DNA from: an uncultured Haemophilus sp.
GTDB taxonomy: Bacteria; Pseudomonadota; Gammaproteobacteria; Enterobacterales; Pasteurellaceae
Direction: 5' to 3'
NCBI GenBank assembly: GCA_905205995.1
Contig: CAJLFU010000069.1
Span: 1-7,102 of the forward strand
Length of the DNA: 7,102 nucleotides
In this document: one piece after another, positions 1-4,639 of the stretch
Numbering within the stretch: position 1 is the first letter of the stretch
Layout: each line of letters opens with the position of its first letter
Notes under the pieces: model-generated
Databases searched by the model: none
Seen by the model: only the letters and a program-made list of their open reading frames with translations
What the model was told of the DNA's origin: nothing
Position numbers and translations under genes: made by a program

Positions 1-24
1 AAGAATACAGCCATATTAATGTAG

Positions 25-46
25 GGGCAGACATTTGCGTCTGCCC
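25..46. repeat. GC-rich palindrome upstream of djlA (possible dispersed repeat or terminator stem)
   Basis: An 8-bp perfect stem, GGGCAGAC (25-32) with GTCTGCCC (39-46), encloses a 6-base loop. It stands out as GC-rich in an AT-rich gap. The sequence after the stem (ATTATTGTC) is not a convincing U-tract, so it is only a weak candidate terminator for whatever gene lies to the left of the window. Its shape also fits a small dispersed palindromic repeat of the kind found between bacterial genes. The structure is seen directly; its role is inference. Confidence 0.5.
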
Positions 47-73
47 ATTATTGTCAAAAAGACTTATTTTTTG

Positions 74-82
74 ACCGCACTT
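74..82 (-). repeat. DNA uptake signal sequence (USS), reverse orientation
   Basis: ACCGCACTT here is the exact complement of the Haemophilus-type uptake signal AAGTGCGGT, with the usual flank (reading AAAGTGCGGTCAAAAAA on the minus strand). It ends two bases before the djlA Shine-Dalgarno region, so it lies in the djlA leader. Such 9-mers mark DNA for preferential uptake during natural transformation in the Hin subclade of Pasteurellaceae. Confidence 0.93.
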
Positions 83-94
83 TAGGGGAAGAGA

Positions 95-961
95 ATGTAT
101 TTTTTTGGAAAGATTATCGGAGTTATTTTAGGTTTTAAATGGGGTGGCTTTTTCGGTGCCATCGCTGGACTCATTTTAGGCTCAATCGCAGATAAAAAAC
201 TTTATGAGATGGGTTCTGTTAACTCCAGCTTTTTTAAGAAAAAAACGACCCGACAAGCGCTCTTTATGCAAACGACTTTTGCGGTACTGGGACATTTGAG
301 TAAATCCAAAGGTCGAGTGACAGAAGAAGATATTCAACTGGCGAATCAGTTGATGAACCAAATGCAATTAGATGAGAGTCATCGCAAACTTGCTCAAGAG
401 GCATTTAGTCGAGGTAAAGCAACAGATTTTCCACTACGTCAGGTGATTCGTGAATTTCGCATTGGATGTGGACAACGCGCTGATTTACTGAGAATGTTCT
501 TGCACGTACAAGTGCAAGCCGCATTTGCTGACTCTCAATTACATGACTCAGAAAAAGAGGTCCTTTATGTGGTGGCGGAAGAGCTTGGTCTTTCCCGTAT
601 GCAGTTTGAGCAAATTCTGGCAATGGAAATTGCAGCTCGTCAATTTACTCAAGGTGGATTCTATCGCCAATACCAACAGGGCGGTTATCAACAGCAAGGT
701 GGCTATCAATACCAACAACAAGGTGGTTACCAACAATCTTCAGGTCCAACATTAAGTGATGCTTATAAAGTATTGGGCGTGAATGAAAGTGATGACCGTA
801 ATGCTGTAAAACGTGCATATCGTCGTTTAATGAATGAACATCATCCGGATAAATTAGTTGCTAAAGGCTTACCGCCAGAAATGATGGAAATGGCCAAAGA
901 AAAAACACAACAAATCCAAGCTGCTTACGATTTAATTTGTAAAGTGAAAGGCTGGAAATAG
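95..961 (+). CDS. djlA: Membrane-anchored J-domain co-chaperone DjlA
   Basis: 288 aa, slightly longer than E. coli DjlA (271). Domains in order: a glycine-rich N-terminal membrane segment (about residues 6-31, with GGFFGAIAGLILG); a helical TerB-like central domain (about 50-180); a Gln/Gly/Tyr linker (186-214) made of repeated QGGYQ-type units; and a C-terminal J domain (about 219-288) with the HPD tripeptide at 250-252 that stimulates DnaK ATPase. In the family the single helix sits in the inner membrane and the J domain faces the cytoplasm; E. coli DjlA works with DnaK/GrpE and, when overproduced, induces capsule genes through the Rcs phosphorelay. The ATG at 95 follows an AGGGGAA ribosome binding site (84-90). 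The TAG stop overlaps the dusC GTG start. I see no good promoter in the preceding 94 bases, so it may be transcribed from further upstream. Confidence 0.96.
   Translation: MYFFGKIIGVILGFKWGGFFGAIAGLILGSIADKKLYEMGSVNSSFFKKKTTRQALFMQTTFAVLGHLSKSKGRVTEEDIQLANQLMNQMQLDESHRKLAQEAFSRGKATDFPLRQVIREFRIGCGQRADLLRMFLHVQVQAAFADSQLHDSEKEVLYVVAEELGLSRMQFEQILAMEIAARQFTQGGFYRQYQQGGYQQQGGYQYQQQGGYQQSSGPTLSDAYKVLGVNESDDRNAVKRAYRRLMNEHHPDKLVAKGLPPEMMEMAKEKTQQIQAAYDLICKVKGWK
650..736 (+). repeat. In-frame Gln-Gly-Gly-Tyr repeats in the djlA linker
   Basis: Residues 186-214 of DjlA consist of about four imperfect copies of a Q-G-G-(F/Y)-Q unit: QGGFYRQY, QQGGYQQ, QGGYQYQ and QQGGYQQ. At the DNA level they are built on CAA/CAG-GGT/GGC/GGA-TAT/TAC words with silent differences between copies. 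The stretch joins the TerB-like domain to the J domain and is probably disordered. The copies are diverged enough that slippage may be slow, but copy number could vary between strains. Confidence 0.8.
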
Positions 962-1893
962 TGCGTGTTATCCTCGCCCCTATGCAAGGGGTGCTCGATC
1001 CTTTCGTTCGCCAGCTTTTAACCGAAGTGAATGAATACGATCTCTGCATCACCGAATTTGTCCGCGTGGTAGATCAACTCTTACCTGAAAAGGTCTTTTA
1101 TCGTCTTTGCCCTGAACTCAAGAATCAGGGTTTTACCCCTTCTAAAACACCTGTTCGTGTCCAACTTTTAGGTCAACATCCGAACTGTCTTGCTGAAAAT
1201 GCCCATCGCGCCATTGAGCTTGGATCACATGGTATTGATTTAAATTGTGGCTGCCCATCCAAAACCGTTAATGGCAGTAACGGAGGTGCAGCACTTCTCA
1301 AGCAACCTGAACTAATTTATCAAGCGACTCTAGCCTTACGAAAAACCGTACCTAGTCATTTACCTGTCAGTGTGAAAGTGCGATTAGGTTGGGATTGTAC
1401 TTCACAAGCTTTTGAAATTGCCGACGCAGTACAACAAGGTGGCGCCACTGAAATCACCATTCATGGAAGAACCAAAGCCGATGGCTATCGTGCTGATCGC
1501 ATCAATTGGGAGAAAATCGGTGAAGTGAGATCTCGCTTAACGATCCCAGTGATTGCTAATGGCGAAATTTGGCGTTGGGAAGATGGTCAAGCATGTTTGA
1601 AAGTGACAGGTTGCGAGGATCTGATGGTAGGGCGTGGTGCATTAAATATTCCCAACTTAAGCCTTGTTCTAAAACAAAATTGTGAAAAAATGCCTTGGGC
1701 GGAGACTCAAAAAATCTTACAAAAATACGCAGAAATGGAAAATTTCCATGATTCTGGTTTTTATCATGTTGCTCGCATCAAACAATGGCTACGCTATCTC
1801 AATAAAGAATATCCTGAAGCGGACATCGTTTTTGAGCGAATTAAAACCAGCAAAACGGCAGAAGATCTGAGAGAACGACTCTGTCAGGGCTAA
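961..1893 (+). CDS. dusC: tRNA-dihydrouridine(16) synthase DusC
   Basis: 310 aa, close to E. coli DusC (315). It reduces uridine to dihydrouridine in the tRNA D-loop (U16 in E. coli) using FMN and NADPH. The N-terminal TIM barrel begins with LAPMQGVLD; the active-site loop is DLNCGCPSK (93-101) with the catalytic Cys98 at the E. coli position. Probable flavin-site elements follow: KVRLGWD (139-145), IHGRTK (167-172), NGEI (200-203) and GRGALNIPNL (224-233). The C-terminal helical domain contains YHVARIKQWL (268-277), and this together with ITEFVRVVDQLLP (30-42) fits DusC rather than DusA or DusB. The start is GTG, supported by homology (MRVILAPM) and by AAAGG at 947-951. It overlaps the djlA stop codon by one base (TAGTG), which suggests translational coupling in a two-gene operon. 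Confidence 0.96.
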   Translation: MRVILAPMQGVLDPFVRQLLTEVNEYDLCITEFVRVVDQLLPEKVFYRLCPELKNQGFTPSKTPVRVQLLGQHPNCLAENAHRAIELGSHGIDLNCGCPSKTVNGSNGGAALLKQPELIYQATLALRKTVPSHLPVSVKVRLGWDCTSQAFEIADAVQQGGATEITIHGRTKADGYRADRINWEKIGEVRSRLTIPVIANGEIWRWEDGQACLKVTGCEDLMVGRGALNIPNLSLVLKQNCEKMPWAETQKILQKYAEMENFHDSGFYHVARIKQWLRYLNKEYPEADIVFERIKTSKTAEDLRERLCQG

Positions 1894-1927
1894 AAAAGTG
1901 CGGTCAAAATAGACGGCTTTTTTTAGC
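1889..1927 (+). terminator. Possible weak terminator at the end of dusC
   Basis: GCTAAAAAA (1889-1897), which includes the dusC stop codon, can pair with TTTTTTAGC (1919-1927), giving a 9-bp AT-rich stem around a loop that carries an uptake signal. A seven-T run lies at 1918-1924, but it forms part of the stem rather than following it, so this is not a classical intrinsic terminator. The alternative pairing of AGTGC (1897-1901) with GCACT (1926-1930) is no better. Read-through into the carbonic anhydrase gene is possible. Confidence 0.3.
1896..1904 (+). repeat. DNA uptake signal sequence (USS)
   Basis: Exact AAGTGCGGT preceded by A-rich sequence and followed by CAAAATAGA, matching the extended AT-rich flank of Haemophilus uptake signals. 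It begins three bases after the dusC stop codon. Confidence 0.94.
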
Positions 1928-2045
1928 ACTCCCCACTCGTACGATGAGTTAAACACTCAAACAAAACTTGACCAAAATCAAAAAGTTATCATACAGAACC
2001 AGTAGAATCGATGAGGCATATACCACAAAAAAGGAGAGGTGCCTT

Positions 2046-2798
2046 ATGAAGACTCGTCTATTGCTTTCTAGCTTACTTATCGCATTAAGCGTAACATCAT
2101 GTACCCAAACGCATAAAGTGCATTGGTCTTATGATGGTAAGGAAAGCCCTGAACATTGGGGGGATTTACTCACCGAATATCAAACCTGTAAGCTAGGGAA
2201 GGTTCAGTCGCCTGTTAATCTTGAAGCAGATAACAGCATGAAAGTGGCAAACAAATCACTTAAAATAGATTATTTCCCTGCGGCTTATCAACTAGAAAAC
2301 AATGGACATACCGTACAAGCTAGCGTTGCACAAGAAAATGCGCCATCTATTACGCTTGATAATAAGCAGTTTTATTTGAAACAATTTCACTTTCACACAC
2401 CAAGTGAACATACCTTTAAACGCAAACATTATCCTTTAGAGATTCATTTTGTACATCAAAGTGAAGATAAATCGTTAGCCGTAATTGCAGTAATGGTGAA
2501 TGAAGGTGAAGCTAATCCAGCGTTAGCGCCAGTAGTTGAGAAAAAACTTACCGTTGGACAAAAAGAAAAATTGGCTCAACTGATTGATATTCAAGCACTA
2601 ATGCCAAAAGAGATGGCACGCTTCCGCCTAAATGGCTCATTAACTACACCACCTTGTAGTGAAAACGTGGCTTGGACCATTTTTAAAGCCCCAATTCAAG
2701 CAAGCAAAGCACAAATTGCCGCGATAGAAGAAATGGAAGGGAAAAATAACCGCCCAACCCAGCCATTAAATCAGCGTGAAGTGAAAATTGAAAAGTAA
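2046..2798 (+). CDS. Alpha-class carbonic anhydrase, exported, probable lipoprotein
   Basis: 250 aa. It interconverts CO2 and bicarbonate with a zinc ion, outside the cytoplasm. Alpha-class features: WSYDGKESPEHWGDL (27-41); QSPVNL (54-59); zinc ligands His115 and His117 in FHFHTPSEH and His134 in LEIHFVH; Glu121 and Thr200 (in LTTPP) equivalent to human CAII Glu106 and Thr199; and His88 in NNGH equivalent to the proton shuttle His64. Cys48 and Cys204 fit the disulfide of bacterial alpha enzymes. The only other cysteine, Cys19, ends a hydrophobic signal in V-T-S-C, a good lipobox, with Thr at +2 (outer membrane by the Lol rule). Simple periplasmic export is the alternative. The ATG at 2046 is chosen because it follows AAGGAGAGGT (2031-2040) and begins the signal sequence; the frame is open further upstream to a TTG at 1968, which would bury the signal. 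No clear promoter was found in the 152-base gap before it. Confidence 0.95.
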   Translation: MKTRLLLSSLLIALSVTSCTQTHKVHWSYDGKESPEHWGDLLTEYQTCKLGKVQSPVNLEADNSMKVANKSLKIDYFPAAYQLENNGHTVQASVAQENAPSITLDNKQFYLKQFHFHTPSEHTFKRKHYPLEIHFVHQSEDKSLAVIAVMVNEGEANPALAPVVEKKLTVGQKEKLAQLIDIQALMPKEMARFRLNGSLTTPPCSENVAWTIFKAPIQASKAQIAAIEEMEGKNNRPTQPLNQREVKIEK

Positions 2799-2800
2799 AT

Positions 2801-2832
2801 AAAATGCGTGGATACTCTCCACGCATTTTTTT
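2801..2832. terminator. Bidirectional intrinsic terminator between carbonic anhydrase gene and dapF
   Basis: A perfect 12-bp stem, AAAATGCGTGGA (2801-2812) with TCCACGCATTTT (2818-2829), encloses a 5-base loop (TACTC) and runs into seven Ts (2826-2832) on the plus strand. On the minus strand the same stem ends in TTTTATTT. It begins two bases after the carbonic anhydrase stop and lies 17 bases beyond the dapF stop, so it can terminate both convergent genes. Confidence 0.93.
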
Positions 2833-2848
2833 ATTCGATTAGACGAGA

Positions 2849-3673
2849 TTAAAGGTGAATATTGCCATCATAGATATGAGTCGCATCACCCGTCATATAA
2901 AGTGGAGAGCCAACACCTTCCCACTCAATAAGCAAGCTACCACCAGGTAGATCAACTTGCACTTTGTTATCAAGTAGACCTTGCATAATTCCTACCGCCG
3001 CTGCAGCACAAGCGCCACTGCCACAAGCTTGTGTTTCACCTGCACCACGTTCATATACACGCAATTTAATGTGGTTACGATTGACGACTTGCATAAACCC
3101 AGCGTTTACCCTTTCCGGAAAACGTTCGTGATTTTCTAATAATGGACCTAACTCTGCTACATTGGCCGTTTTAATATCATCCACTTGAACAACACAATGT
3201 GGATTGCCCATTGATACTGCACCACAAAGCACAGTTTGAACATCGGTACGTAAAATATAGTTTTTTTCAAATTTGTTGGCAGTAAAAGGAATTTTATTGG
3301 GTTCCCATATCGGCTCGCCCATATTGACGCGAATTTGCCCATCTTCTTTTACCGTTAGAACCATTTTTCCTTTTTGCGTGCTTACTGCAATATCTTTCTT
3401 ATTGGTCAACCCTTTTAAGGTGACAAAACGCGCAAAACATCTTGCCCCATTTCCACATTGCGACACTTCACTACCATCTGCATTGAAAATACGATAATGG
3501 AAATCTAAGTCTGGATCATAAGGTGGCTCAACAATTAAAAGCTGATCAAAACCAATACCACGATGACGATCGGCTAAGCGTTTAATTGTTTCAGGGGTAA
3601 AATAGGCATTTTGTGTCACAGCATCAACAACGACAAAGTCATTGCCAAGGCCATGCATTTTGGAAAACTGCAT
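2849..3673 (-). CDS. dapF: Diaminopimelate epimerase DapF
   Basis: 274 aa, the same length as E. coli DapF. It converts LL-diaminopimelate to meso-diaminopimelate in the cytoplasm without a cofactor, giving the cross-linking residue of peptidoglycan and the precursor of lysine. The two catalytic cysteines are visible at the positions known from the H. influenzae enzyme: Cys73 in SQCGNGAR and Cys217 in QACGSGACA. Other family signatures are KMHGLGNDFVVVD (5-17), RHRGIGFDQLL (36-46), MGNPHCV (155-161) and ERGAGET (208-214). The start at 3673 (MQFSKMHG) has an AAGGAAGGA ribosome binding site at 3677-3685. Longer readings are ruled out: a TTG at 3733 and an ATG at 3706 lie inside the -35 and -10 boxes of the gene's own promoter and so would not be in the mRNA. 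It is downstream of lexA on the same strand but appears independently promoted. Confidence 0.97.
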   Translation of the reverse strand: MQFSKMHGLGNDFVVVDAVTQNAYFTPETIKRLADRHRGIGFDQLLIVEPPYDPDLDFHYRIFNADGSEVSQCGNGARCFARFVTLKGLTNKKDIAVSTQKGKMVLTVKEDGQIRVNMGEPIWEPNKIPFTANKFEKNYILRTDVQTVLCGAVSMGNPHCVVQVDDIKTANVAELGPLLENHERFPERVNAGFMQVVNRNHIKLRVYERGAGETQACGSGACAAAAVGIMQGLLDNKVQVDLPGGSLLIEWEGVGSPLYMTGDATHIYDGNIHL

Positions 3674-3704
3674 GTTTCCTTCCTTGATTTGAAAATTTTT
3701 TGGC

Positions 3705-3733
3705 ATTATAGAGAGCAATAAGCCGAATGGCAA
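3705..3733 (-). promoter_or_regulatory. dapF promoter (sigma70-type)
   Basis: On the minus strand TTGCCA (3733-3728, five of six to the -35 consensus) is followed after exactly 17 bp by a perfect TATAAT (3710-3705). Transcription would start near 3698, giving a leader of about 25 bases with the AAGGAAGGA ribosome binding site. It is the best promoter in the window and implies constitutive expression of dapF separate from lexA. Confidence 0.85.
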
Positions 3734-3749
3734 ATAGCCAGAATAGACA

Positions 3750-3758
3750 AAGTGCGGT
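3750..3758 (+). repeat. DNA uptake signal sequence (USS)
   Basis: Exact AAGTGCGGT followed by CAAAAAA. It is the left arm of the inverted pair between lexA and dapF. Confidence 0.94.
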
Positions 3759-3779
3759 CAAAAAACACTTTATTTTCTC

Positions 3780-3788
3780 ACCGCACTT
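3780..3788 (-). repeat. DNA uptake signal sequence (USS), reverse orientation
   Basis: ACCGCACTT, the complement of AAGTGCGGT, followed on the minus strand by GAGAAAATAA. It is the right arm of the inverted pair, six bases past the lexA stop codon. Confidence 0.94.
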
Positions 3789-3794
3789 TCATCA

Positions 3795-4421
3795 TTACAT
3801 CCAAGCGTTATTACGAATGATCCCTACTGCAATCCCTTCAATTTCAAAATGAGGTTGTTCTTCAAGATTAACGACAATCGGCTGAAACTCTTCATTTTCT
3901 GCATGCAGATAAATAACTGAACCTTTGCGTTCTAAGCGTTTTACTGTTACTTCATCTTCAATTCGGGCAACAACAATCTGTCCATTTCGCACATCTTTTG
4001 TGCTATGCACGGCAAGAAGATCGCCATCTAAAATGCCGATATCTTTCATGGATTGACCATATACTTTTAATAAAAAGTCAGCTTGTGGTTTAAACATATT
4101 GGCATCAACACGGTAAGTACCTTCAATGTGTTGCTCAGCCAGAATCGGTTCCCCTGCTGCCACGCGACCAATGAGCGGTAAGCCTTCTTCTTCCTCATCA
4201 TTTGCACTGTCATCAATAATGCGAATACCGCGAGAAGCCCCCGCGACAATTTCAATTGCACCTTTACGGGCAAGTGCTTTTAAGTGTTCTTCCGCCGCAT
4301 TAGGGGATTTAAAGCCTAATTCACGAGAAATTTCTGCACGAGTTGGCGGCATACCCGTGGTTTCTAAATGGCGCTTTAAGAGTTCCAGCACTTCTTGTTG
4401 TCTGGCAGTTAATGGTCTCAT
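3795..4421 (-). CDS. lexA: SOS response repressor / autoprotease LexA
   Basis: 208 aa (E. coli 202). LexA dimers repress DNA damage genes; with activated RecA they cleave themselves. The N-terminal winged helix-turn-helix runs from MRPLTARQQEVLELL to about residue 70, with the recognition region PPTRAEISRELGFKSPNAAEEHLKAL. The cleavage bond is Ala89-Gly90 in GRVAAGEP; the catalytic dyad is Ser124 (YGQSMKDIG) and Lys161 (EVTVKRL), with the same 37-residue spacing as in E. coli (119/156). The linker before the cleavage site (about DDSANDEEEEG) is roughly five residues longer than in E. coli. The ATG at 4421 has AGGAG at 4431-4427, five bases upstream; a GTG at 4427 would overlap that ribosome binding site and is rejected. 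Two SOS boxes upstream indicate autorepression. It is divergent from plsB and followed by an uptake-signal hairpin. Confidence 0.97.
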   Translation of the reverse strand: MRPLTARQQEVLELLKRHLETTGMPPTRAEISRELGFKSPNAAEEHLKALARKGAIEIVAGASRGIRIIDDSANDEEEEGLPLIGRVAAGEPILAEQHIEGTYRVDANMFKPQADFLLKVYGQSMKDIGILDGDLLAVHSTKDVRNGQIVVARIEDEVTVKRLERKGSVIYLHAENEEFQPIVVNLEEQPHFEIEGIAVGIIRNNAWM

Positions 4422-4427
4422 ATACAC

Positions 4428-4447
4428 TCCTGTTACTTTATACAGAA
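4428..4447. promoter_or_regulatory. SOS box 2 (LexA operator, start-proximal)
   Basis: CTG (4430-4432), ten bases TTACTTTATA, then CAG (4443-4445), matching the CTG-N10-CAG core of the gammaproteobacterial LexA operator. It covers the lexA leader and overlaps the AGGAG ribosome binding site. Its centre is 21 bp from the other box, two helical turns, so two LexA dimers could bind the same face of the DNA. Confidence 0.88.
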
Positions 4448-4448
4448 T

Positions 4449-4468
4449 AACTGTTAGTATATACAGAA
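4449..4468. promoter_or_regulatory. SOS box 1 (LexA operator, promoter-proximal)
   Basis: CTG (4451-4453), ten bases TTAGTATATA, then CAG (4464-4466), a good match to the consensus with an AT-rich, alternating core. It overlaps the predicted lexA -10 box, so LexA binding here would block its own promoter. Confidence 0.92.
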
Positions 4469-4483
4469 AGATGACGATTGCAA
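4456..4483 (-). promoter_or_regulatory. lexA promoter
   Basis: On the minus strand TTGCAA (4483-4478) and TATACT (4461-4456) are separated by 16 bp. The -35 box is a partial match and the -10 box is five of six. Transcription would start near 4449, giving a leader of about 28 bases. The -10 lies inside SOS box 1, consistent with autoregulation, which is the main support for this call. Confidence 0.65.
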
Positions 4484-4503
4484 CAACTATTTTCTAGCCA
4501 TAA

Positions 4504-4512
4504 AAGTGCGGT
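4504..4512 (+). repeat. DNA uptake signal sequence (USS)
   Basis: Exact AAGTGCGGT preceded by TAA and followed by CAATTTTTTTC, a good extended match. It lies in the divergent lexA-plsB intergenic region, clear of both predicted promoters. Confidence 0.94.
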
Positions 4513-4583
4513 CAATTTTTTTCATATTTTTGAGTGTTTATCATAAATTTCAAATGTAAATTTTTAGAATTTGACTGGTCGAA

Positions 4584-4594
4584 TGTGTTAAAAT
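4584..4594 (+). promoter_or_regulatory. Candidate extended -10 promoter for plsB
   Basis: TGTGT followed by TAAAAT (4589-4594) fits the extended -10 pattern TRTGn-TATAAT, with five of six bases in the hexamer. No good -35 lies 16-18 bp upstream (TTGACT at 4571-4576 is only 12 bp away), which is typical of extended -10 promoters. The A/T-rich stretch at 4513-4570 could help as an UP-like region. Transcription would start near 4601, about 39 bases before the chosen start codon. Confidence 0.5.
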
Positions 4595-4639
4595 GCCTGA
4601 CAATACCTAGAAATGTCTAACAAAAAGAGAATATTAATT

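Larger units (their letters stand above)
3749..3789. terminator. Inverted uptake-signal pair forming a hairpin after lexA
   Basis: AAAGTGCGGT (3749-3758) and ACCGCACTTT (3780-3789) form a perfect 10-bp stem with a 21-base loop, starting six bases past the lexA stop on the minus strand. Closely spaced inverted uptake signals are known in Haemophilus to lie at gene ends and are thought to act as terminators. Here neither side has a proper U-tract, so termination may be partial. An extra CACTTT (3766-3771) in the loop can pair with AAAGTG (3749-3754) as an alternative fold. Confidence 0.65.

Noticed and set aside
53..75. AT-rich inverted repeat GTCAAAAA / TTTTTGAC before djlA
   Set aside because: Stem of only three G-C pairs plus an A/T run; the right part is the normal AT flank of the adjacent uptake signal, so the symmetry is likely incidental.
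525..755. Open frame of 76 codons on the plus strand inside djlA
   Set aside because: An out-of-frame reading of djlA; its Asn-rich end is simply the CAA-rich linker repeats read in another frame.
1968..1992. TTGACC (1968-1973) and TATCAT (1987-1992) as a carbonic anhydrase promoter
   Set aside because: The spacing is only 13 bp, too short for a sigma70 promoter, and no better -10 lies 16-18 bp from TTGACC.
1968..2045. Upstream extension of the carbonic anhydrase frame from a TTG at 1968
   Set aside because: It would bury the signal sequence behind 26 charged residues and lacks a ribosome binding site, whereas the ATG at 2046 follows AAGGAGAGGT.
3273..3497. Open frame of 74 codons on the plus strand inside dapF
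   Set aside because: Antisense shadow of a well-conserved gene, with no ribosome binding site or recognisable protein features.
4126..4497. Open frame of 123 codons on the plus strand across lexA and its promoter
   Set aside because: Antisense shadow of lexA running through the SOS boxes; its composition is low-complexity Ser/Ala and resembles no known family.
4571..4605. TTGACT as a -35 box for plsB, or a sigmaE-type promoter
   Set aside because: TTGACT has no -10 at acceptable spacing. GAATTT and CCTGA are 23 bp apart, too far for a sigmaE promoter (about 16 bp).
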